A stretch of 64,000 nt of DNA from Flavobacteriales bacterium UBA2669. GTDB taxonomy: Bacteria; Bacteroidota; Bacteroidia; Flavobacteriales_E; Vicingaceae. Location of the stretch: NCBI GenBank assembly GCA_002359215.1, contig DEMN01000012.1, positions 990,762 to 1,054,761 on the forward strand, given 5' to 3'. Below are positions 1-8,242 of the stretch, piece after piece. Both the position numbers and the translations under genes were made by a program. How positions within the stretch are numbered: the first letter of the stretch is position 1; each line of letters starts with the position of its first letter. The notes beneath the pieces are model-generated. The model was given only the letters and a program-made list of their open reading frames with translations, searched no databases and was not told the DNA's origin.

Positions 1-783
1 TTCGCTAAAAACTGTAGTGAACAACTCGTTAAACCTATTATTTACTTCTGGGAAAGCTTTATATCCCGCAAATAACAGCGTAGAAATTAATACCAATGCA
101 ACAGTTCCTTTAAGGTATAATTTGTTCTTAATTATTAAATACCCTATAAAAGCAAAATGAATAAGTAAAATTGAAATAATTCCTGTTTTAGAGACTAAAA
201 AGAAAATAATTAAGGAAAACAATGCCAGCAAAAACAAGTCTTTTTTAGGAAAACTGATTTTATTGCCTTGCTTAATATTTTTGATGTAGATGAGTGCTGA
301 TGAAAAACATAAAAAAATAGCCATGTAACTGGAATGACCATACAAGGCTAATTCTCCGTAAAAAAATGAATTGATATCTGAATACAAATAATACTGAATT
401 GCAGCCGAAATTAAGCTTAAGATACTAGCCACAAAACAACCATCTATAAAAGAGTTTAGGATATTATCCGCTACTTTTTTCATTTCAATTTTTGAAACAA
501 AAAACACTAAAGGAAAAAGCAACAGAGAAAGTTTTACTTCTAAATCGAACAAGCCGTATTTAAGGTTAGTAGAATAAATTAGCCCTACAACATAAGCTAC
601 ATAAAGCAAGGTTAATGCTAATATTCCTTTCTTTTCTTTGAATTTAAAACTTCCGTTTAGTAAACTTGAAACGAATAATAAAATGATAATGGGCGGAATT
701 AATTTACGCTCTAAAGGAATTATAAATGCCAGTAGTAAAAACAAATAATAATTAGCCTTATATTTGACGGTATCAAAATTCAC
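1..783 (-). CDS. O-antigen ligase/polymerase family membrane protein, partial (C-terminus outside window)
   Basis: The minus-strand frame is open for 261 codons from a GTG at 783 to the window edge, with no stop. An in-frame TAA lies at 795-793, so GTG 783 is the only reasonable start. The product is very hydrophobic, with about eight membrane segments. It includes the stretch LALYGHSSYMAIFL, which is typical of Bacteroidota O-antigen ligase (WaaL/Wzy-like) proteins. By family it would polymerise or ligate lipid-linked sugar chains at the periplasmic face of the inner membrane. A TATCTTTG element (811-818, minus strand) lies 27 nt upstream, inside the divergent gene. A second protein of the same superfamily is at 4994-6367, so one may be the Wzy polymerase and the other the ligase; which is which cannot be read here. 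Confidence 0.8.
   Translation of the reverse strand, partial: MNFDTVKYKANYYLFLLLAFIIPLERKLIPPIIILLFVSSLLNGSFKFKEKKGILALTLLYVAYVVGLIYSTNLKYGLFDLEVKLSLLLFPLVFFVSKIEMKKVADNILNSFIDGCFVASILSLISAAIQYYLYSDINSFFYGELALYGHSSYMAIFLCFSSALIYIKNIKQGNKISFPKKDLFLLALFSLIIFFLVSKTGIISILLIHFAFIGYLIIKNKLYLKGTVALVLISTLLFAGYKAFPEVNNRFNELFTTVFSE
759..766 (+). promoter_or_regulatory. -7 element TATATTTG for gene at 789
   Basis: Exact match to the Bacteroidota -7 consensus TAnnTTTG, 22 nt before the ATG at 789. It lies inside the start of the divergent O-antigen ligase gene. No clear -33 TTG is visible. Confidence 0.5.
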
Positions 784-788
784 TGTTA

Positions 789-2012
789 ATGTTTAGCAAT
801 TTAAAAGCAACAAAGATAATTGTTTTAATAGGTTTATTATTAGTTATAATTTTTAAAATTAATTTTTCTGATTTACTATTAAACGAATGTTACACCAACC
901 AACCATCTTACCATTCAGGAGATGAAGTTACGCTTTACTATTCTTCACAGCGAGTTTTTCCTTTCAACATCAATATTCCTATAATTGATATTAACAACAA
1001 AGAGGTCTTTTCTATTAATACTCCATTTGGACAAGAAACAACTAATGAAAATGAAGTACTTACCGAGGGTTTTCAATATACTACTAACCGAACATTTATT
1101 ATTCCAGAAAATATAAAATCGGGCATTTATTTTATTAACGGCAAACACCCACTAATTGTAAAACAACCATCCACAAACAAAATAACTGTTGTGTATCCTT
1201 TTATGAATAACCTTATTTACCAACCTTACCAACACCAAGCTGTCTTTGATGTTAAAGCAGCAACCACCAGTTTTTTAAGAACTGTTTATGAAGATAACTA
1301 CACCAAAGGATTAAAAAAATTGTTTACTGAAATAGATGCCAATTACATTACCGATATTGATTTGGAAGACAACACCAATTTTAATAATCAACAACTCCTC
1401 ATTATTTATGGGAAAGCAACTTATTTCACTTCAAAAATGAAGCAAAACATAGATGATTTTGTTGAAAATGGAGGTAACTTATTAATCATTTCGTCTTATT
1501 ATCAAAACAATATTTGTTGGTACAACTCAACCACCTCAAAAGTCACTCTAATTCATCCTGAAAGTAACGTCATACAAAGTTGGCAAGGTTATCTCGCTAA
1601 AAATAATGATAGTACAACTACACTTACACCTCTTACCTATGCTTATGGTGGTTTTACCGATAAATCGGGCAATTTAATCATTAACCATGCTAATCATCCT
1701 ATATTAAAAGGAGTAGCTAAAATAAATGTAGAAACTTATTTAAATATTTCCTTACCTACCAATTGGGAAAATGGAAAACCAATAATTGATACTTCAAAAA
1801 TGAAAGTTGTTGATGCAAAAATTATAGCTTATAACAAAGCTAAATACTACGATAACAAAGGTGTTAAAGGCATTTTTATTTTTCAGCCAACTAAAACAAG
1901 TGGGGAAATCATAAGTTTGGTAAGTGAAGATTGGTGCTTGAAGAAAAATTATGGAGAAAACAAAGAAATTCAGTTAATCACCAAAAATGCAATTGATTAC
2001 TTAAGTAAATAG
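789..2012 (+). CDS. Membrane-anchored protein resembling the N,N-dimethylformamidase large-subunit C-terminal domain
   Basis: 407 residues. A single hydrophobic segment at about residues 9-26 makes it an exported or inner-membrane-anchored protein. The remainder is soluble. The order of motifs, a YPFMNNLIYQPY segment at about 135-147, then LLIIYGKATYFTSKM near 203-217, then a GGNLLIISS strand near 230, recalls the DMFA-beta-like/glutamine-amidotransferase-like fold of N,N-dimethylformamidase large subunits. This is pattern recognition only and no catalytic residues are assigned. It is divergent from the partial O-antigen ligase gene and convergent with the polysaccharide operon (3 bp to the next stop), so a role in sugar modification at the surface is possible but unproven. 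Confidence 0.55.
   Translation: MFSNLKATKIIVLIGLLLVIIFKINFSDLLLNECYTNQPSYHSGDEVTLYYSSQRVFPFNINIPIIDINNKEVFSINTPFGQETTNENEVLTEGFQYTTNRTFIIPENIKSGIYFINGKHPLIVKQPSTNKITVVYPFMNNLIYQPYQHQAVFDVKAATTSFLRTVYEDNYTKGLKKLFTEIDANYITDIDLEDNTNFNNQQLLIIYGKATYFTSKMKQNIDDFVENGGNLLIISSYYQNNICWYNSTTSKVTLIHPESNVIQSWQGYLAKNNDSTTTLTPLTYAYGGFTDKSGNLIINHANHPILKGVAKINVETYLNISLPTNWENGKPIIDTSKMKVVDAKIIAYNKAKYYDNKGVKGIFIFQPTKTSGEIISLVSEDWCLKKNYGENKEIQLITKNAIDYLSK
811..818 (-). promoter_or_regulatory. -7 element TATCTTTG for the partial O-antigen ligase gene
   Basis: Minus-strand match to TAnnTTTG, 27 nt before the GTG start at 783. It lies inside the first codons of the divergent gene at 789. Confidence 0.5.
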
Positions 2013-2015
2013 TTT

Positions 2016-2690
2016 TTATTTTTCTATAACAGCTACTACATGTGATCTTAAGAAAGGAAAAAGTCCATTTAAGATTCCATAAAGGTTTCCTACTCTTCTT
2101 CCTATTGGTGGTGCTAAAGTTACTTTTTTGATAGTTATTTTTGATGCCTTAGCAAAAAGTTGTCTTATTTCTTGTTTACTAACTCCTTTTACATCTTTAT
2201 TGTTAGGGTTATCATAAACAAAGTCGTACCACAAAATAATGCCGTTAGGTTTTACCAATTTCAACATTTTATTGGCAATTTGTTGCTTTAATGCTTTATC
2301 TAATATAGAGGTAAAAACGGTAGATTGAAAAACAACATCAAATTGCTCTGAAGAAGGAATATCAAGTGCATTACCTGAATAAGCCTTAATGTCAGGATAG
2401 TTTTGTTTAAGCACTACAACCCTATCTTCTAAAAGTTCATTAATCGTAATGTTTTCTTTAGGAATTCCCAAACTCATAAAACCATTCAAATTTAATCCCT
2501 CACCTGCTCCTATCTCTAATAATTTTATATCTTCTATTTTAGCAAATTTATTGGTTAAAACAGACGCATATAGAAGCTCTCTTTCTTTAACAATGTTTTT
2601 GCTATAAGTATTTCCCTGAGCATATTTAGATTTAATCTCAGCAGTCTGTCTAGATTTGTACCTTTCTTTTATTTTATCAATTTCATCCAT
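2016..2690 (-). CDS. Class I SAM-dependent methyltransferase
   Basis: 224 residues with the SAM-binding motif I LLEIGAGEGLNL at about residues 57-68 and a later VVFQSTVFTSI strand in the position of motif IV. The C-terminal part (KKVTLAPPIGRRVG) is typical of methyltransferases found in polysaccharide clusters. It is the last gene of the minus-strand operon, 2 bp after the GT4 gene at 2693. By context it methylates a sugar or the end of a glycan chain, which can cap chain length. The substrate cannot be read from sequence. Confidence 0.8.
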   Translation of the reverse strand: MDEIDKIKERYKSRQTAEIKSKYAQGNTYSKNIVKERELLYASVLTNKFAKIEDIKLLEIGAGEGLNLNGFMSLGIPKENITINELLEDRVVVLKQNYPDIKAYSGNALDIPSSEQFDVVFQSTVFTSILDKALKQQIANKMLKLVKPNGIILWYDFVYDNPNNKDVKGVSKQEIRQLFAKASKITIKKVTLAPPIGRRVGNLYGILNGLFPFLRSHVVAVIEK

Positions 2691-2692
2691 AT

Positions 2693-3922
2693 TTAGTTAT
2701 TTAGGCTCACTAGTTCATTAGTAAATTCTTTTGCAATTTTGTTTCTGTTGAAAAATTCTTGCACATAATTTCTTCCATTTTCACCAAATAAAATCAATTC
2801 ATTTCTATTGTTGTTTAATTGATTTATCTTATTCACCAATTCTTCCTCATTTTCAGGCTCAAAATAAAGACCTGCTTTTCCTTGATTAATAAAAAGTTCT
2901 CTTGCTTCACCATCAACCCCTAGAAGTAAGGTTTTTTTCATGGCTAAATTCTCAAATATTTTAGAGGGAATAGCTCCTAAAAATAAATCTAATTTTTTTA
3001 ATGGAACAAGAGCTACGTCAACAGCTTTAACAATTTTAGGCATTGCAGATTTTGGCACTAAATCTAAAAAAAATACATTTTCTAAATTCAAATTACTTTT
3101 CAGCCCCATCAGACGTTCTTTCTCAGGCCCACTACCTAACAATAGGTATTTTATTTCAGCATTGTTTCTGGTTTTCTCAGCTGCTTTTAAAATAATGTCT
3201 AACCCTTGTGCATAGCCAATTATTCCAGCATACAGTAGTAGCAAATCATTTTCTGAAAATCCATTTTCTTTTCTCCATTCAGAGTTTATCTTTTCTGGAT
3301 TAAACAATGACAAATCAACTCCATTGGGTAACCAATACACTTTTTTATTAGGAAATCTACCGCTTATATTTTTAACAATCCCTTGAGTTTGCCCGGTTAT
3401 TAATACTGATTTTTTATATAGAAATTCTTCCAAAATAGTAGCTAGTTTCAAGAAGAGCTTATTGGTAACCAATCCTAATTTTTCAGCACTTTCTGGCCAT
3501 AAATCGGATACATTAAAAATTAGTTTAGCATTTTTGTTTTTGCAAAGTAAATAAGCCGAGATCCCCAAAAACAAAGGTGGCGACTCGCAAAAAATATAAT
3601 CGTACTCTTTTTCTAGTTTTTTCTTTCCTACCCAATAGGAAAACCAAACAAATGAAAAATAGTTTTGTAATCTTTTAACTATTGATTTAGACTTAGAGAC
3701 ATAAATAGATGAACGATGTACTTTTAAACCATCTATTTCTTCATAAGCATATTTTTTTCCTACATACGCTTTATGTATTTCCATAGCAGGGTAATTAGGC
3801 ATTGCCGTAAGTACTGTAATGTCTATACCTTCTTTTTGTAACAACACTGCCAACTCAAATAATCTGTTTTGTGGAGCTCCTACTTCCGGTGGAAAATATT
3901 GTGTGAGTATAAGTAGTTTCAT
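2693..3922 (-). CDS. GT4-family glycosyltransferase, WbuB-like
   Basis: 409 residues. The N-terminus MKLLILTQYFPPEVGAPQNR is the hallmark start of WbuB/WcaI-type GT-B glycosyltransferases, with the acceptor-side Rossmann half first and the nucleotide-sugar half (LLLYAGIIGYAQGLD, later KIFENLAMKKTLL) at about 220-350. It would act on the cytoplasmic face of the inner membrane, adding one sugar to a lipid-linked intermediate. Its start overlaps the stop of the upstream GT4 gene by 4 bp (ATGA type), so the two are translationally coupled. Confidence 0.88.
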   Translation of the reverse strand: MKLLILTQYFPPEVGAPQNRLFELAVLLQKEGIDITVLTAMPNYPAMEIHKAYVGKKYAYEEIDGLKVHRSSIYVSKSKSIVKRLQNYFSFVWFSYWVGKKKLEKEYDYIFCESPPLFLGISAYLLCKNKNAKLIFNVSDLWPESAEKLGLVTNKLFLKLATILEEFLYKKSVLITGQTQGIVKNISGRFPNKKVYWLPNGVDLSLFNPEKINSEWRKENGFSENDLLLLYAGIIGYAQGLDIILKAAEKTRNNAEIKYLLLGSGPEKERLMGLKSNLNLENVFFLDLVPKSAMPKIVKAVDVALVPLKKLDLFLGAIPSKIFENLAMKKTLLLGVDGEARELFINQGKAGLYFEPENEEELVNKINQLNNNRNELILFGENGRNYVQEFFNRNKIAKEFTNELVSLNN

Positions 3923-5016
3923 TTATCCTTACTTACTGATTTATAATAACTAATCATTAGTTTTGTATTGTTGTCCAAACTGAAAAATTTATTGGTTCTT
4001 TCCCTTCCTGCTTTTCCCATTTGCTCTCTTAATGGTTTATCTAACACCAATTTTTCTAAAGCTTGTGTAATTTCTTCTATAGATTTTGGAGGGATAAGCA
4101 TTCCCGTTACACCATCACCTACAACCTCTGTTAAACCACCCACCTTAGTTGCTATTACTGGTTTTTCGCAAGCAGAGGCTTCTAAAACAGAAACCCCAAA
4201 ACTTTCAAACAAAGAAACATTAACAAAAATATCAATCTTATTGTGATAAAGAATGGTCTCTTCATGTTTTACCCTTCCAACAAAATCAACATCACTCTCA
4301 ATACCTAAATTTACTACTAACTTTTTTAACATTGCTGATTGACTTCCATCTCCAACCAACATTAATTTTAATGGTATTTCCGGATATTTATCTTTCAACA
4401 ATTTAAAAGCATTAATTAGATACTTTATCCCATAAATTTCTTCCAAACTTTTTATTGTACCTATAATTAACTGGTTAGAATTGTTATTAAGCTCTTCTAA
4501 CTTCTTAAAAAGAGTAGTATCAATTCCAAAAGGAATAACGTTAATCGTCTTTTCTGTATAGTGTTGAGCTTCAGTAGCCATAAAGTTGCTTGTAGAAAAC
4601 AAGACATCTGCTTTTTGAAGTATTTTACTAAAAACCAGCTTGTTTACTACCGATTTTTTTGGAAATTCAAAAACATCTGTCCCCCAAAAAGAGACAAATA
4701 AGGGATGAAAACTTGTTAAAACACCTAATAGTCCATAGCTTGATGCATAATGAGCATGTAAAACATCTGGTTTAAATTTTTTAATACATTTTTTTAAAAA
4801 TGGTAATTGTTTTAAATATAAAATTTTAGAACCTAACTTTTCTGAATGATTAAATGAATTGTTAATACAAAAAACCGCAATGTTATTTTCTGAAAACCAA
4901 TTATAAATAGGAGCTCTAAAAGAAAAAACGCCCACTTCTATTCCTTGTTTAGCAAGTGCTATAGCCCACTTTTGAGTGTGAGCAGAGTTTATATCAGAGG
5001 CTAATAATATTTTCAT
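3919..5016 (-). CDS. GT4-family glycosyltransferase
   Basis: 365 residues, GT-B fold. The C-terminal half contains FESFGVSVLEASACEKPVIA at about 265-285, the E-x7-E motif of family GT4 that contacts the donor sugar, followed by KVGGLTEVV. The N-terminus carries a KWAIALAKQG helix as in other GT4 enzymes. Its start overlaps the end of the O-antigen ligase gene by 23 bp. It belongs to the flippase-ligase-GT-GT-methyltransferase operon and is expected to build the repeat unit exported by the flippase. Confidence 0.88.
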   Translation of the reverse strand: MKILLASDINSAHTQKWAIALAKQGIEVGVFSFRAPIYNWFSENNIAVFCINNSFNHSEKLGSKILYLKQLPFLKKCIKKFKPDVLHAHYASSYGLLGVLTSFHPLFVSFWGTDVFEFPKKSVVNKLVFSKILQKADVLFSTSNFMATEAQHYTEKTINVIPFGIDTTLFKKLEELNNNSNQLIIGTIKSLEEIYGIKYLINAFKLLKDKYPEIPLKLMLVGDGSQSAMLKKLVVNLGIESDVDFVGRVKHEETILYHNKIDIFVNVSLFESFGVSVLEASACEKPVIATKVGGLTEVVGDGVTGMLIPPKSIEEITQALEKLVLDKPLREQMGKAGRERTNKFFSLDNNTKLMISYYKSVSKDK

Positions 5017-6367
5017 CTGTTTTTATTATGTGATAAAGTGCAACAAGAGCTCCAATAAATAAATATAGCGGTAAAAAAGCGATCATACTGCTAGATGCAA
5101 CACCCGAAATAAGTAACCCTATGCTCGAGAGGAAAAAAGCAGAAATATAATATCTTTTTTCTTCGCTTATATTATTGTTTTTATGGTGTTTAAATAGAAA
5201 TTTTAATAAAATCCAACACCAAAAAACGAACACTAAAAAATATATAATTCCTCCTTCTATTAATAGTTCAAACCAAAAATTATGAATGTTGGTTAGTTTA
5301 TCAAACCCAACCCCTCCTTTTTTTTGTAATAAATACTGACTATTTCCTCCACCAACCCCAAACAAAGGATCTTCTTTAATCATCTCAATTCCTTCTTGTA
5401 TAAGCATTACTCTATATCCTTGTGAATTACTATCTAAATGATCAAAATCATCTACAATTTTATCAGGAGAAGTTGGTAAAGGCATCCAAGGTAATACTAA
5501 TCCTTGCATCTCATTTACTTTTAAAAATTCACCTTGTAATAAAGTAAATCCATTTGTTGATATAAAAATTACTAAAAAAAATAAGTAAAGAATATTCTTG
5601 TAGTACTTTTTAAATAGTATAAAAGAAGATACAATAATGATTACTATAACTCCCAAAAATGCCAACTTAGAACCAGCTGCTAAAATTAACAAAACGGTTG
5701 TTGTTAATCCAATTAAAGAAACATAAATGTTCTTACACAACAAAAAGAATGGTAATCCTAATAAAACAAATGTACTATAATCATTAGGGTTCCAATGAAA
5801 GCCTGTTGGCATAGAGTTAACATACTCAGGATATTTTGTTTTACTTAATATCTCAAAAATTTCATTTTCTCTTGCAAATAAATGGTTGTATTTTGATATT
5901 CTAGATATAGGCCATCTTAAAATTTGTAGACTTTCTAAAACACCAATAACTAATGCTATTATATAAATTACACTCAATCCTTTAAATAAATATCTAAATC
6001 TTGAAAAGTCTCTCACATTTTCTACAACAATTAGACATAATAAGAATCCTTGTGTTATAAAAATTAAATGCCTTATAGCAAAATATTTACTTTCAGCAAA
6101 AGGAAGTAACAGTAGGAACCATACTATTGAGAATACAAAAAAATAATTCATCTTATTTTTCTTGTCTAACACATAACTAAATTTCTCCTTTAAATGGTTT
6201 ATTTTTAATATCCCAATATAAAAAACATTTAACACTAAAAATATATGAAAAAGATAAACATTTCCATAACTAATACCAGCCCCTATAGCTGCTGATATGA
6301 CCAAACAGATAAATAACCATTGTTTAACTGTTAGCTCAAAAAAAAGTGAATTCAATATTTTTTGCAT
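4994..6367 (-). CDS. O-antigen ligase/polymerase family membrane protein
   Basis: 457 residues with about ten to twelve hydrophobic segments. A large soluble loop in the C-terminal half contains the sequence DPLFGVGGGNSQYLLQ and then TNIHNFWFELLIEGG, the Wzy_C/WaaL signature region, where a histidine near NIHN sits in the periplasmic loop. The protein would polymerise or ligate undecaprenyl-linked glycans. It is the second gene of the operon, 28 bp after the flippase. The family cannot separate Wzy from WaaL by sequence alone; placement with a Wzx-type flippase slightly favours polymerase. Confidence 0.85.
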   Translation of the reverse strand: MQKILNSLFFELTVKQWLFICLVISAAIGAGISYGNVYLFHIFLVLNVFYIGILKINHLKEKFSYVLDKKNKMNYFFVFSIVWFLLLLPFAESKYFAIRHLIFITQGFLLCLIVVENVRDFSRFRYLFKGLSVIYIIALVIGVLESLQILRWPISRISKYNHLFARENEIFEILSKTKYPEYVNSMPTGFHWNPNDYSTFVLLGLPFFLLCKNIYVSLIGLTTTVLLILAAGSKLAFLGVIVIIIVSSFILFKKYYKNILYLFFLVIFISTNGFTLLQGEFLKVNEMQGLVLPWMPLPTSPDKIVDDFDHLDSNSQGYRVMLIQEGIEMIKEDPLFGVGGGNSQYLLQKKGGVGFDKLTNIHNFWFELLIEGGIIYFLVFVFWCWILLKFLFKHHKNNNISEEKRYYISAFFLSSIGLLISGVASSSMIAFLPLYLFIGALVALYHIIKTDENIISL

Positions 6368-6395
6368 ATAAAAATTCTTTTAATATAATTCTACC

Positions 6396-7649
6396 TTAAC
6401 CTTTAAGGCTATTAATTGCTCTAAATGCTTGTATTAATGTTAATAAACCCAATAAGTTAATGCAAAAAACAAAAGCATATAAATAATCATTAAATGATCT
6501 ATTTAAATAATAACAAGCCGTTATCAATGATAAATAAATTATTAAAACCACAGTAAGGTTAAAAGAATTAATTGCTTTAACTTTTATTGCATCTAAAAAG
6601 CTTCTTAATACAATATATAAAGCATATCCAAAACTTCCTCGTAAAACAATAATGGATATTTCTTCTATTGATGGTCTGTAATTACTTCCTAATAAAATTG
6701 TTAAAATATAATCCGATAAAAAATAATAAATGAGATATCCAACTATTGTTAATGATATACTCATAAATATAAATCTATAAAATCTTTGTTTTATCAAATG
6801 TAATTTTTTATCTCTTGAAAATTCAGCAATTTCTGGTAATAATACAACGCTTAGTGGGCCAAAAGCTGTACCTACTAAATTGATTAAAGTCATTGAATAC
6901 GCTACGTCTCCGCTTAATAACAAATCTTGCTGAAAATTTAACACGAAATAAGATGGTAAAGTGATTAATGCTAAAAGTGAAAAATCTCCCAAAACCCTTG
7001 GAAGTCCATATCTCAACATAGTTTTAGTATCTGCTATTAGTTTATTTACTTTAAGTTTAGGATGATATTTTTTAACTGTGATAACTATAAAAATGATACA
7101 ACTAATTAACAATAAAAAACTATTTATATACAGTAATTCTTTAACCTGGTTAGTGTATAACAAAATAGTTACAGGTAAAATTCCTATGTGAATTAATTGA
7201 ACAAAATTAGATAAGTAAATATTTCTTTTACCCCTTAAAAATCCATAGATTATAGCATGTATTCCATATCCAAACAATAATAAAACTAAGGGAAAAATAT
7301 AGCTACTATAATTAACACTGCCAAAAAATATTTCAGCAAAATAAGCCGCATTAAAACCGATAACCGAAAGCATAACAAACCCTGAAATAACTAAAAGCAA
7401 TAATCCGGTAGGAAAAATAGAGTTTCTATTAGAATAAATGCTGATGTACCTTGGAACAGCAACTCCCAACCCTACCATTAAAAGAGGTTGTAAAAAAGAA
7501 ATACTCCTTCTGGATAGAGTATACTCACTAAAACCATACTCCGTCATATACTCACTTGCTATACGATAAACTAAAAAACTAAGAAGTACAATTAAAAACT
7601 CTATAAAGAAAGTAACTATATAATCTATATTTCTTTTAAAAAAATGCAT
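6396..7649 (-). CDS. Polysaccharide flippase (Wzx/MOP superfamily)
   Basis: 417 residues made of about twelve membrane helices. The N-terminus has the motif SRRSISFLQPLLMVGLGVAVPRYIS and later GFLRGKRNIYLSNFVQ, both typical of MOP-superfamily oligosaccharide flippases. It would move undecaprenyl-diphosphate-linked repeat units across the inner membrane. It is the first gene of the operon. A TATATTTG element at 7712-7719 on the minus strand implies a leader of about 60 nt. It is somewhat shorter than most Wzx proteins (about 470 residues) but has no visible break. Confidence 0.85.
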   Translation of the reverse strand: MHFFKRNIDYIVTFFIEFLIVLLSFLVYRIASEYMTEYGFSEYTLSRRSISFLQPLLMVGLGVAVPRYISIYSNRNSIFPTGLLLLVISGFVMLSVIGFNAAYFAEIFFGSVNYSSYIFPLVLLLFGYGIHAIIYGFLRGKRNIYLSNFVQLIHIGILPVTILLYTNQVKELLYINSFLLLISCIIFIVITVKKYHPKLKVNKLIADTKTMLRYGLPRVLGDFSLLALITLPSYFVLNFQQDLLLSGDVAYSMTLINLVGTAFGPLSVVLLPEIAEFSRDKKLHLIKQRFYRFIFMSISLTIVGYLIYYFLSDYILTILLGSNYRPSIEEISIIVLRGSFGYALYIVLRSFLDAIKVKAINSFNLTVVLIIYLSLITACYYLNRSFNDYLYAFVFCINLLGLLTLIQAFRAINSLKG

Positions 7650-7711
7650 TAATAATATATGTAGTAATAAATTATCTCATCTAATAGTGATAGCATGATA
7701 TTTACAAGTCA

Positions 7712-7725
7712 CAAATATAACTTTG
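7712..7725. promoter_or_regulatory. Overlapping divergent -7 elements
   Basis: Positions 7712-7719 read TATATTTG on the minus strand (towards the flippase operon), and 7718-7725 read TAACTTTG on the plus strand (towards the pterin genes). The two share 2 bp, so polymerase could occupy only one at a time. The plus-strand element would give a leader of about 100 nt; a nearer plus-strand element exists at 7812. Confidence 0.4.
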
Positions 7726-7811
7726 TTTAGTTAAATCGCTACCATTTCATAAAATTAGTTAAGTATTATACTCATTTTCTTAAAAAGAACAACCAATTAA
7801 AATCATTAGCT

Positions 7812-7819
7812 TAATTTTG
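7812..7819 (+). promoter_or_regulatory. -7 element TAATTTTG for the PTPS gene, start-proximal
   Basis: Exact TAnnTTTG match with only 4 nt between its last base and the ATG at 7824. With a transcription start about 4 nt after the element, the mRNA would be essentially leaderless. Confidence 0.5.
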
Positions 7820-7823
7820 CTAT

Positions 7824-8237
7824 ATGATTTACCTAACTAGAAGAGAAAGATTTAATGCTGCTCATCGCCTATTTATTGAGGAATGGGATGACACCAAAAA
7901 TTTTGAAGTCTTTGGAAAGTGCTCCAATCCTAATTGGCATGGACATAATTACGAGCTTTTTGTTACTGTTAAAGGCAACCTTAATCCAGAAACTGGATTT
8001 GTAGTTAATTTAAAGGTATTAAGTAAAATAATTCGTGAGCATATTATTAGTAAAGTAGATCATAAAAACCTAAACTTAGATGTTCCATTTATGCAAGGGA
8101 AAATAACTTCTACAGAAAATGTTGCAATTGCTTTTTGGGAAGTGTTGGCACCTTTTATAAATGAATTAAATTGCGAATTGCACTGCATTAAAGTTGCTGA
8201 AACAGAAAACAATTATATTGAATATTACGGAAAATAA
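7824..8237 (+). CDS. 6-pyruvoyl-tetrahydropterin synthase (eukaryote-type PTPS/QueD family)
   Basis: 137 residues. Zinc ligands His14, His39 and His41 are present. The catalytic cysteine is Cys33 in GKCSNPNWHGHNY, Asp79-His80 supply the acid/base pair in DHKNL, and Glu126 in ETEN matches the pterin-anchoring glutamate. The motif order and the string GKCxNPNxHGHNY are closer to animal PTPS (EC 4.2.3.12) than to the classic bacterial QueD motif. It would convert 7,8-dihydroneopterin triphosphate, the product of FolE encoded 5 bp downstream, to 6-pyruvoyl-tetrahydropterin. QueD activity (6-carboxy-tetrahydropterin, for queuosine) is the alternative. The next methionine is residue 90, so the start is fixed. 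Confidence 0.85.
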   Translation: MIYLTRRERFNAAHRLFIEEWDDTKNFEVFGKCSNPNWHGHNYELFVTVKGNLNPETGFVVNLKVLSKIIREHIISKVDHKNLNLDVPFMQGKITSTENVAIAFWEVLAPFINELNCELHCIKVAETENNYIEYYGK

Positions 8238-8242
8238 AACTC

